This document shows positions 54,896-64,000 of a stretch of DNA of 64,000 nt, piece by piece. This stretch comes from Panagrolaimus kolymaensis (lineage: Eukaryota; Nematoda; Chromadorea; Rhabditida; Panagrolaimidae): contig JAJQJQ010000050.1 in assembly GCA_028622995.1 (NCBI GenBank), positions 372,001 through 436,000 on the forward strand. Direction: 5' to 3'. The notes beneath the pieces were generated by a model. The model worked only from the letters and a program-made list of their open reading frames with translations, was not told where the DNA came from and searched no databases. Within the stretch, counting starts at the first letter, position 1. The number at the start of each line of letters is the position of its first letter. The position numbers and the translations under genes were made by a program.

Positions 54896-56024
54896 TTAAT
54901 ATCGAGGCATTGCACGAACTTCAGCAAGAGTTTTATCAATTTTATCAAGGAATCTATCTCTTGGACGAGTAGTAACTTGAACAAAATTAGAACCAACAAT
55001 TCGAGAATCTTGTTGCCGAAGATATGGATGAGCTTGATACATATATGGAGATAATGGGGAACTAAAAGAAAATTATTTTTTGATAATTTTGAAAAAAAAA
55101 AGATTTACCTGTTGAAATCTTTATAATCAACTAAGAATTGTCTATCGTCCTTTCTCCATCCGACATTTTCTGGTTTATCTTTGTAAGACCGGAAAGAACC
55201 CTAAAAACTTAGGAACATTAAAAATATAATATTTTGATAGCCATCGAATTAATTTGCACTAAAAAACTTCCTCCTCTTTCTTTCTTTTTTTTACTTACCC
55301 GATAATTAGATGGAGCAGATTCTGGTTGGGGTAAACTATGCATAACAGAAAAATATTCACTGCTTGATTTTGGTGCATATACTTGATATTGTTGATAAGT
55401 TTTCTGTTCAATTCCACTTGAACCAAGTTCATCATATATTCTTTCTAATGGAGATTTATCCAAAAAATTATGGTCATCTAAAAAAGTAGTTTGTTACTTT
55501 TTTAATTAGTTCTTTACCTCCCTCAATTTTGACATAATCTCTTTTTTTTTTGCTTTTTTAAACCTTTCTTCTAAAAGGCAATTACTATTTTCCTTTAAAT
55601 TCTTTCTTCATATTTTTACTATTTTTTCGTCATTTTCAAAGAAAGAAAAAAAATTAAATCTATTTTTCTTACTTGAATCATCTAAGGCGTCTTTCCCAAA
55701 ATTTTGCTCCATTTTTAGCATTGTTGTTGCACTAACTCGTGATGGCATAGACATATCAAGCCCTCCAAGATCGGCTTTTCCAAAAGATGAGGTATCACTT
55801 GAAAGGGTTATAGGTTTGTAACTTTCTAAACTGCTCGCAGTCGATGTATAACTACTTGGTGCATGATGCGTGCCATCAGTGTTATTTTTTGGCCGAAATA
55901 TATTTCTCACGTATGCATCGTAATTTTGGGTCATAGGCCCACCGGGAATTATATTTCGGTCAAATCGGGAAGTATCAAATTCTGGTGGAGGTTTACGTTC
56001 CTTCCATCCAAGGTACTCTGACAT
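54896..56024 (-). CDS. Protein of unknown function
   Basis: Four exons on the minus strand, 56024-55673, 55477-55299, 55200-55109 and 55061-54896, in consistent phase, giving 262 residues. I do not recognise the family. The protein is hydrophilic and Ser/Tyr/Pro-rich with no signal peptide or transmembrane segment. It starts MSEYLGWKERKPPPEFDTSR and contains IIPGGPMTQNYDAYVRNIFR, PLERIYDELGSS, NVGWRKDDRQFLVDYKD and a basic end RDRFLDKIDKTLAEVRAMPR. Regularly spaced aromatic and Arg-containing blocks suggest a scaffold or cytoskeleton-associated protein, but that is only an impression. Coding status is supported by matching splice phases and absence of low-complexity A/T-driven composition. 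Its 3' end faces the RYamide gene. Confidence 0.75.
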
Positions 56025-58084
56025 ATTGAAAAATAGAAATAATAAAAAATATTAAGATAATAAAAGCGAAGGTGGATGCTGAAAAAGGAAGCAATAAAAA
56101 ATGCAAAATAAAATTGTAAAAAAGGTAAAAGGTCGAAAAAAATTACAAAAAGTAACACAAAATCTAAAAACCACGGGTAAGAAAATTTAATTTGTTTTGG
56201 CATATTATTTTTAAAAGGCAACAAAGCAAAAGAAATACAATTTAAAAAAAAGTCTCGTTACGATTAAAAAATAACCGTAATCCTTTGTTTAAAAATGGAA
56301 AAATAAACTATAAAATTTACACTCAAGTTTGAAAAAAACTAACTGCTTTTTTTTACTTTTTTCAAAAAGCTTTAGTCGATTGAACAAAAAAATAGATGCA
56401 AAAACATATATCGGCCAAGTGTTTTCATTTCCTAAGTGATGAGGTTCAGTCAAGCCCGGCACTTACTTACTTATTTTTTGTCCACAGCCGCCTCCATTTT
56501 TTTTTGTTTTGTTTCAAAGTGTAATAGATCTGATCATCCTCTTCCTCATTGTTCGTAGTTGTCTATCTCGCCGGATGGCCATTTTCCTTTCTTCTCGAGG
56601 GCAAACAGGAGCTTTTCTTTCTCTTCATTTTTTAGCCCTCATTTTTAAATTATAAAAAAAAAAATTCAATTCACTTGCTTGTATTATTAATTTATCCGTT
56701 AATGGGCAAATTTTTAGTTTACAAATTTTTTATTATTTCTCTTTAAATTTTATTTCTTGCAAAAAAATTTTTTGTGTACTCTTTGATTCATGCCATATTT
56801 GTTTGTGGAAAAATGAAAAAGAACATTGGCCATAAAAAGTGCAAAAAAAGTAGAGGAAAAAAATCATTGATGCACACTAACCAAAATTTTATTATGGGGA
56901 AAAATGAAGAAAGTTGTAGGACAATAGATTTCTTCATTCTTTTTCACTTTCACTTTTTTTCTCGATGAAAAAATATGTCATAAACGTGCATGCAAATATA
57001 TACATACATACTGCTGATGCTTATCATCACTCATCATTATTAAAGGTTTTAAAAAAAACTTCCAAACCCATAATTTGGAATTTTTTTAATTGTAAATAAA
57101 AAATAAATATGTGATGACGAATGAATCATTCCATTTAATTTGATTTTTTCGGACACAGTGTAAAAAAATGAAAGCAATTTACTATGACGTGAAGTAAAAA
57201 AGAAAATGTGCAAGTGCAATCTCCATCTATCACCATCAAGCAATCTAACTCACGCATTTTATGTCCCTTTGATTTTGAGTTTTTTTATGGAAAAAACGGA
57301 GAGAAAAAAATCGCCTGTAAATAATTAAAAAAAAGAATGCGAGAGAGGAATGGATGGAAATGAAATCATTGAGGTACAAACACAACAAAAAAAATTTGTT
57401 GACTTACTCTCTCTTTCTTTTTTATTTATACTGCTGCTACTCCCTTCCCTGTCTGCCCAAAAAAATGTGAAAAACATACAATCACTTCAATATTCTTTTT
57501 TCTCGTGTGCTGCTTTGCTTCTCTTCTTTTATGCAAGCAAGCAGCTTTTTTCTTTGATTTATTTATTTTTATAACTTTGTCGCGCATGTTTTATTTCGAG
57601 TGGAGCAACAGCGGCGGAACTAAATCAAATCTTTTTTCTTTTTTTATTGTTGACGATTTTTTGAATTTTATAAAAAGTTGAATTTTGAATTGAACCCTCA
57701 TTGATTTTTAGCTTATTTCAAATATATTTATCAGCTTTTATTTTTTTTGAAGAAGCAAGCGTTCATAAAAATGTGTGTTTGATTTTGATCCATAATAAAA
57801 AAAATGACTATATTGTTGTTGCTTTTGCTGATAAGGTGAAAAAGAAAAAGAAAAAAGCAATCATCATTCAATAGTTGAAACGAACAAGAAGAAAAAAAAA
57901 TTGAAGAAGAATCAAAGTAGCTAATTCTTTTGTGGTGTATTTTTTCCTGCTTGTTTTATATTATTATTGTTCAAAACTTATCATTCCTACTACTTTTTTT
58001 AAAATTTGTTCTTCTTCTTTTATTTCCTGCTTCATTCCTTCCTTAATTAGAATTGTTCCACACGCTGAAATAAAAGTGTTAAAA
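56025..58084. other. Intergenic between divergent genes
   Basis: About 2 kb, AT-rich, with a (ATAC)n-like patch near 56998-57010. It should hold promoters for the unknown gene (-) and the receptor gene (+). The open stretches (56774-56968, 57350-57574) are not convincing. Confidence 0.4.
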
Positions 58085-59935
58085 ATGACGGACGTTGCTG
58101 GAATGGATGAAGAATTTAGGCCGTTTGATTTACAAAGTATGAGTTTAAATTTTCCACCCATGTTTGAAAAGGATGTACCATGGGAATTTCAAGGATGTGT
58201 GGATGAATTTCAAGATCCTAAAGATTGGAAATATAATAATTGTGGTGTGCTATTTGGAGATGATCCATGCCAATATTTAAGTGTAAGTTTTAAAAATAAT
58301 AATACTTTCTTTGCGAGACATGCAGTAACTCCGGCTCAATTTTGATTTAAAAATTTCACATTTTCGAAACCTAACTTTCTTTACAAAAAATTCAAAATAT
58401 ACAATTTATTAATTTTACTTCAACCTTTTTTCTTTGTTTAAAAATTTCTTTTTTGCATCATCATTTTTTTACTTACATTTTTCTGCCTAAAAACTCAAAA
58501 TTATTGTGTAATATTTTGAAACTCAAAACTTTAAAAAATATGTCAAAAAAGCTTATTTACATTTACCTCCTCTCTAAATCTAAAGTTTCACATATTTTTA
58601 TTTATCTTTTTTTTTCAGTATTTACACATTGCAAAAGATTTCCGAACATATTTTTTGGCTATTATACCTTTGATATTATCAATAATAGCAATAATATTAA
58701 ATTTGATTGTAGCTATTATTGCAGCTTTGGTCGTATTTAAAAATGGTAAAAAGTAAGTTTTAGTTGCCTTTTCCTTTTTTTGATCTTTAAACGAAAAAAT
58801 TTATTTTTTAGTAAAGCCAAGATACGATATACATTTTTATTAAGCCGCTCCGTTAGTACCATAGTGGCACAAATAATGTTTTATATTGTCTTAATGACAT
58901 GGAAAACGGGTGGATTTGAATATTCTTCAGCAACAATATTTTTGTTGGTTGGAAGTCTGAGTTTCCTTACTTTGACTGGAACATATTTGGCGTTGTCCAC
59001 TTTACTTTACATAGCTGTGGTACATCCATTTTGGTATCGAGAAAATATAACCATGTTTAAATGTGTTGCGATAAATTTAATTATTTGGTTTATAAGTATT
59101 GTATTTTCTGTGAGTTTTTCTTATTTTCCGATTTTTTCTTAGTTTTTTGGTTTTTATTTGAACTTTTTGCTTTTCTTTCTCGAAAAAAACTTATTTAAAA
59201 AAATTTAAAAGTTTACTTTAAGGTTTGCGTAGGAATTTATGGTGCAACTTTATTTTATCCTGAAAGCGCGCCAATACATTGCGAATATAGTTCATGTCAA
59301 CAACCTCTTGCAATTGTGTTGACTGTTGTTTTAGCTGTTTGTTACATAGCTGTTTTGGTGGTATACATTTTAATGTTGTTGAGAATGAGATATCGAAATC
59401 AAAAAATATTGAAAGCATTTAAAGATAAAAATCAAGCGGATACTCGAAATGCATCAGTCAAAAGAAATATAAAAGCCATGAATCGATTATCCTATAGTTT
59501 GATTTCATTTGCATTTTCGAAACTTCCAATTTTAATTGTCTGCGTCGTGGCACTTGCAAATTTGGGACATTTGAAAACCCTTGGAAATGGAGAGAAGAAT
59601 CCATGTAAAACATTTTTAAATGGAAAACTTTATTTTCAAGTTGAATTATTAGCCAGTATAGCAGCTATTATTTGGCTCATTGGTAAGTTGTTTTTTAAAT
59701 TCACAAAATCATTGCTTCCAACATGTTAATGGAATTTATGATTAGAAAATATAATTTTCTGGTCTCTTTTCTAGGTATGATTTCTGACCCAATCATTAAT
59801 TCTATGAGTGACCCACATATTCAAATGTATTTTAAACGTATTTATTATAAAATTAAAAGCAAACTTTCTAAAGAAAAATCCAACAATAACCCCAGCAATC
59901 CAGAACTCACTGATAGTAATTCCAATGAATCTTAA
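58085..59935 (+). CDS. Seven-transmembrane receptor, nematode rhodopsin-like GPCR
   Basis: Putative G-protein-coupled receptor. Exons 58085-58282, 58619-58752, 58812-59109, 59223-59682, 59775-59935; phases fit, 416 residues. A 75-residue hydrophilic N-terminus with three cysteines is followed by hydrophobic helices: FLAIIPLILSIIAIILNLIV (TM1, with the N in the usual LN position), TIVAQIMFYIVLMTW (TM2), FLLVGSLSFLTLTGTYLAL (TM3). After TM3, LLYIAVVHPFWY stands where class A receptors have DRYxAVxxPLxY, so the D/ERY triad itself is not conserved. TM4 is AINLIIWFISIVFSVCVG; TM5 IVLTVVLAVCYIAVLVVYILML; TM6 LISFAFSKLPILIVCVVAL; TM7 LLASIAAIIWLIGMISDPIINSM, with DPIIN standing in for NPxxY. The tail is Ser/Asn/Lys-rich. 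The ligand and subfamily cannot be assigned. Confidence 0.82.
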
Positions 59936-60433
59936 TTAGAGTTATTATTGTCTATCGTCAATTATGTATTATTTTTTAAACTGGAATTTTTTTGTACTTA
60001 AAAAATTAAAAAGCATTCGATTTAAAAAAAATGTTTACTTAATTTTGTTTTTTTTATTTTTGATCCACTACGAGTTGAACCACGCATATTTAAATCTCAT
60101 TTTTTTCCTTTGTATTTTTTTTAATGTTTTTATTTAACTTTTTCAATTTTATAATAAACTTTTTGTTAGTAATATAGAGTAAAACTTATTTTAATCAAAT
60201 TATTGTTTCCATAATTTTTGTGTCTTTGTCTATTTTTTGAGAAAACATATTTAAGGATTACAAGATGAGTAAACATTTCAAAAAAAGTGAAGCAAAAATT
60301 TTGTTTAAGAAATTCTTCTTTGATTTTTATTCTGTTAAACTTTTTCTTTGAATGTTTATAGAAAACTGTCATTTTTAAAATTTATTTTATTTTTAACAAA
60401 ACAACAACAAAAAATTAACAAAAAAATTTCCTT
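59936..60433. other. 3' flank between convergent genes
   Basis: About 500 AT-rich bases separating the receptor (+) and the nucleotidyltransferase gene (-); presumed 3' UTRs. Nothing else recognised. Confidence 0.4.
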
Positions 60434-61974
60434 TTACCATTTTTTAAATCTTGGCATAAATATTTTTTCATCGCTAATGAGAGCATCAAAATCTGGATTT
60501 CTTTGCATTTTCAAGAAAGCATCCAAAAAAGTGCATTTAATATAATCCATACTTTCTGAACTGAGATTTTTGGGAACTGTTTGACGATCATAAACTTCTT
60601 CCAAAAAGAAAACATCGTCCTGATTGGGCCTGAAAAATACAAAAATAATAAACTTTTTTAATTATTAAGAAATAAAATTTTACTTTTGTGCAACACATCC
60701 CATTCGAAGAATTATTCCATCATGGTCATAATCAAACATTCCATAATATCTCAAAAACCCAATAAGAAGATCTCCAATTGGAGTATGATTTTTTTCTTCC
60801 ATGGAAATATTAAGTCTGAGATCATAATATTCTGATAATTTATGCAAATCCAATTCACCGCCAAAGAGATCATGCCGCAATGCAATTAAATTAGGTAAAA
60901 TTGGAGGTGAGACTCCACATTGAAGAAAATGAAGCACCATTAAAATGATTGTGTAACTTAAAATTGATTATTAGAAAATAGTTGTCAGGAGAGGTAACTT
61001 TACCTATTTAAATATCCATGATATGAATCAATAATTCCTGCATGTTTACCCCAAACTTTCAATACCCGAGCTAATATATAAAAACGTTCATCTATTTTTG
61101 CATAATGGGCCACCATGAAGGTGTTATAAACTCCTGTAAAAAGCTTCAATAAAAACAAAAAAATGAATTTTAAGAAACAAACAACCTGCGATGTTGTTAA
61201 TATTGATATCGACTGGCAATTTTGTTCCATCAATAAGCATTTCAATTTTTAAAATGTCAACCTAAAACTTTTTGTAAGCAATAAAAAGTTTAAAAAAAAT
61301 GAACTGACTCTCGCAGATATAAATTTTGTAAATTTAACTTCAGGCAATTTTCGAAGCCAAATACCTGCTTTTTTGAGTTCTCTTTCAACACTAAAATGTC
61401 CTCTAAAAAATAATAAAAAAAGTTTTGATTTATAACTTCCATATTGATGATTCTTACTGTCGATACATAGGATAAAGTTCATCATCTTCCTCTTCGATCT
61501 CAGCTGGAATCGCCCAACATAAATCGATATCGCAGCTATCTGAACCACATTTAGTCATGGTTGATCCACAAAAATGCAAAGTAGCACCTTCACGTTTTGG
61601 AAGGGCTTCTTCAATCATTTTATATGCTTTGTGTTTAATGGACATTGTTCGAGAACTCTAAAAGTAATTCATATATATTATTTTCAACGAGTCTAAAAAC
61701 AAAGAGATGAGACCTGATAATTATTTTGATCATAGGCAAAATTCATAATGGCTTTATCAAAATCATTAAATTTTTCGAGATTCTTTTTACGTATTTCTGC
61801 AATAATTTTCATAGCTTCAACTGAATGAGGAATAGATAAAACATATGCACTTGGATGATATCCCTCTTCTAACATGCTCTTTAAATCAAGGCGCCTGAAA
61901 CAAATTCATTCTTTTTTAATGTTCAAAGAAAACGGATTAGAGTGAACTTACGGAACAGGCTTTACTGTACCCAT
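60434..61974 (-). CDS. GLD-2/TENT-type noncanonical poly(A) or poly(U) polymerase
   Basis: Terminal nucleotidyltransferase of the Cid1/GLD-2 group, which adds nucleotides to RNA 3' ends. Eight exons: 61974-61952, 61894-61714, 61657-61458, 61402-61309, 61261-61186, 61133-61004, 60956-60684, 60629-60434; phases fit, 390 residues. The catalytic core has FCGSTMTKCGSDSCDIDLCW: the GS motif (106-107) and the two metal-binding aspartates (about 111 and 113) of the nucleotidyltransferase fold. A third acidic residue is likely the D in LPVDININ, on a strand pairing with it. The central domain continues with LARVLKVWGKHAGIIDSYHG and YTIILMVLHFLQ. The PAP-associated domain follows as PIGDLLIGFLRYYGMFDYDHDGIILRMG. 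The protein lacks an extended disordered N-terminus and RNA-binding domain. Whether it adds A or U cannot be read from the sequence. Several donors are weak (gtctca, gtcagt, gttgtt). Confidence 0.88.
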
Positions 61975-62879
61975 AGTTTAAGAATGATATAAATTTATAA
62001 ATTAAAAATAAGTAAAAAATACCCGTTGAATAAAAATACGCTGAAAAGTTTTTTAAAAAAAGGATAGCAAAAAGAATTTGGCTTTCGCGCAAGGAAAAAT
62101 AAAAGGCATTAAACAACAATTTTGCAGGTGAAATATCGAACTTGAATGACCTTTTTAAATTGAATTATAAAATGGCGAGTAATTGTTATTTTTAGTTTCA
62201 TAACTTAAGTTAGAAACAAAAACAAATTGAATAAAATATTTATCCCCAAAAAAATCTTTCTTCAAAACAAAAAAATATGTAATTTGTCGAAAATTAATTT
62301 ATTATCGCACTTTCAATCATCTTTTTTCTGACAAGCTGAGTCCAAATGTCAAATAAAAAAAAGTAATGTGGCAATAGTTTAGAAGAAAAATAAAATCCCC
62401 GCGGCGTTTTTGAGGAGGGAAATAATTTTAATGTTAGCAAAGGAGACAATAAGGCGCGCAATCGGCTGGATCAAAAATTGTGCAAAGCGAAGAAAAAAAA
62501 GTTCATCGAAAGATTAACCGAACACCTTTTTGGCTGTTTCACTTTTATATGGGTGGAAAAAAAGGTTGTTTTTAATGAATTAAAAAAAGAAAGTGAAATA
62601 AAGCCGCTTTTTTGGGGGGAAGCATAAAAAAGCAAATTCATTTCCATTAGGCAAAAAGCTTGGTGTCGTTGGTTCCAAATATGATGGTGTTGCAACTATC
62701 TCTCCCAATTTGTGGACTCGGAAGAGGTTAACTCCGCCTTAATAAATATTATTAATGCTTAACGCTGTTCCATTTAGGCTTTTAAAAAAATTGTGTAAAA
62801 GTATAAAAGCAAATTTAACCTTTTGGAAAAATATGCAGTCTCTTATTGACTTGCTTTCCAAAAATTTTTTTGTTCCAAA
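61975..62879. other. Intergenic between divergent genes
   Basis: About 900 bases, AT-rich, between the starts of the nucleotidyltransferase (-) and the BPI-like gene (+). GC-richer words occur near 62398-62470. TATAAAAG at 62801 lies about 80 bases upstream of the BPI-like start and may be a TATA element. Nothing else recognised. Confidence 0.4.
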
Positions 62880-64000
62880 ATGCACTGGATAATTGTAAGT
62901 TTATTTTCTTACTTTGTTTGTTGCTTTTTCATTTAAAAAAATATATGTTTTAGATTTCCACTTTTATTTTTTGTATCACAAGTGCCCAATTGAATATTCC
63001 AGATTTGCTTAAAAATGAAGCCGCTTCGGTAATTTTTTTATTTTTCCCATCATTTTTTTTTCATCTTCCAACTTTTTTAGGGTGTACCTGGAGTTAAATC
63101 CCGCTTATCCCCTAAAGGTGTAAAATATGTTGCAAGCTTTTTAACAAACTCTTTGCTGACGGAATTAGTCACAGTATCGATTAACAAGGAACCACAAAAT
63201 ATCAAAACTCCCCATGGTGAATTGATAATTAATGATATGGTGCTTGGAATTCATCATGCTCCAGAATTTGTTGAAACAAGCTTAATGTCGCCAAATTTAA
63301 TTCAAATTTATGTAAAAAGTTTAAATATATCTTCAAAAACAAAAATTAGTGGTGGAATTAGCGAAACTGCTTTATTGGTTGCTCCAAATGCTCAAGCTCA
63401 AATTGAAATAGCTGCTTTAAAAACTTCACAAGGTGCACCAAATTTAAAAATTACTTCATGCAAAATTAGTCATAATTCTCCAATCACAATCCAAATGTCA
63501 GAAAATCCCTTTAAAAATGATTTACTTCATGAAGCCCCGGAACTTTTACAATCACTTTTATGTTCAAGAGTTGAATTCATTGTGGAAGAAAGAATCAATG
63601 CAAGATTTGCCTTGCTTTCTCCAAAAATCCCTCTTGCAAATATTAATGAAGAAGTGATAGTTAATGATCTAATTTTAAAAATGCGTATGGTTCGTCGTCA
63701 GCGGTATGTATCCCGAATTTGTCTTTTATCTTACATTTTTTAAATTTTTTTGTCTTTTTTTAGTGATTTAAAAGCAGCAGAACGACTACGACTTCGCATT
63801 CCACGTGAAGCCCTTCTAACAAGTTTTAATGTGGTATGTAGAAACCTTAAAATCTAAAAAAGATACGACTAAAAGATAATTTTTGCTTTATAGACTCGAG
63901 CTGAAAATCTTTTCTTGGATTACACTATAACTTCTGACATTTTGGTTACCAATGCTGGATTGGAAATTGATACCTTTGGAGAAGTATCTCTTCGAGGAAG
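62880..64000 (+). CDS. BPI/LBP/CETP-family lipid-binding protein, N-terminal part (runs off the window)
   Basis: Secreted lipid-transfer or LPS-binding-protein-like molecule. Exons 62880-62894, 62954-63028, 63081-63703, 63764-63833 and 63894 onward, in consistent phase. A signal peptide is made by joining MHWI to ISTFIFCITSAQ. The sequence GVPGVKSRLSPKGVKYVASFL is the typical start of the BPI N-terminal barrel (G-hK-R-T-KGL-Y pattern). The long third exon encodes an alternating hydrophobic/polar barrel region with KISGGISETALLVAPNAQAQIEI, then CKISHNS and LLCSRVEFIVEERIN, where two cysteines sit in positions that could form the conserved BPI disulfide. C. elegans has several such genes (for example nrf-5), involved in lipid transport. 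The second barrel and the end of the gene lie outside the window. Confidence 0.85.

Overview
The window looks like a piece of an AT-rich nematode nuclear genome. Coding regions are split by short introns (often 40-100 bp) with GT donors and T-rich TTTTAG/TTTTCAG acceptors. Several genes belong to typical nematode sets: an ogt-1 ortholog, TWK-type two-pore K+ channels, a HECW-type E3 ligase, a LURY-1/luqin RYamide precursor, an insulin-like peptide, and a BPI/LBP-family protein. Intergenic DNA is very A/T-rich, full of homopolymer runs, and offers little that can be interpreted. I cannot name the species. Exon coordinates were derived by eye from splice consensus and reading phase; for every intact gene reported complete the exon lengths sum to a whole number of codons.

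Layout. 0.8-1.65 kb (+): 3' part of a BMP-type R-SMAD. 3.4-7.4 kb (+): O-GlcNAc transferase. 8.4-15.5 kb: a nearly complete Helitron whose Rep-helicase frame is interrupted by one in-frame stop. 15.8-19.9 kb (+): a PLD3/PLD4-like phospholipase D gene interrupted inside an exon by a 1.94-kb DNA transposon with 11-bp perfect terminal inverted repeats and an 8-bp target duplication. 20.0-21.7 kb (-): an MPEG1/perforin-2-like MACPF gene lacking its 5' part and carrying an in-frame stop. 21.8-23.0 kb (+): a topoisomerase III-beta fragment without TOPRIM domain and with a frameshift. 23.9-24.2 kb (+): insulin-like peptide. 24.8-26.7 kb (-): plexin-domain-containing (PLXDC/TEM7-like) membrane protein. 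29.9-32.6 kb (-) and 37.9-41.4 kb (+): two divergently arranged K2P channels. 43.4-48.3 kb (+): HECW-type HECT ligase. 49.2-52.0 kb (+): SRPK-like kinase with an acidic insert. 53.0-54.3 kb (+): luqin/RYamide precursor. 54.9-56.0 kb (-): protein of unknown function. 58.1-59.9 kb (+): seven-transmembrane receptor. 60.4-62.0 kb (-): GLD-2/TENT-like nucleotidyltransferase. 62.9 kb to the end (+): start of a BPI/LBP-family lipid-binding protein.

The genes do not form an operon or one pathway. Several suit neuronal or endocrine signalling (SMAD, insulin, K2P pair, RYamide precursor, GPCR). The stretch 8.4-23.0 kb differs from the rest: two transposons and three damaged host genes lie side by side, like a small decaying island between intact conserved genes. 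The clearest new observations are the exonic transposon insertion with exact target duplication, the Helitron killed by one codon, and the head-to-head junction of two 5'-truncated genes (MACPF and TOP3B-like).
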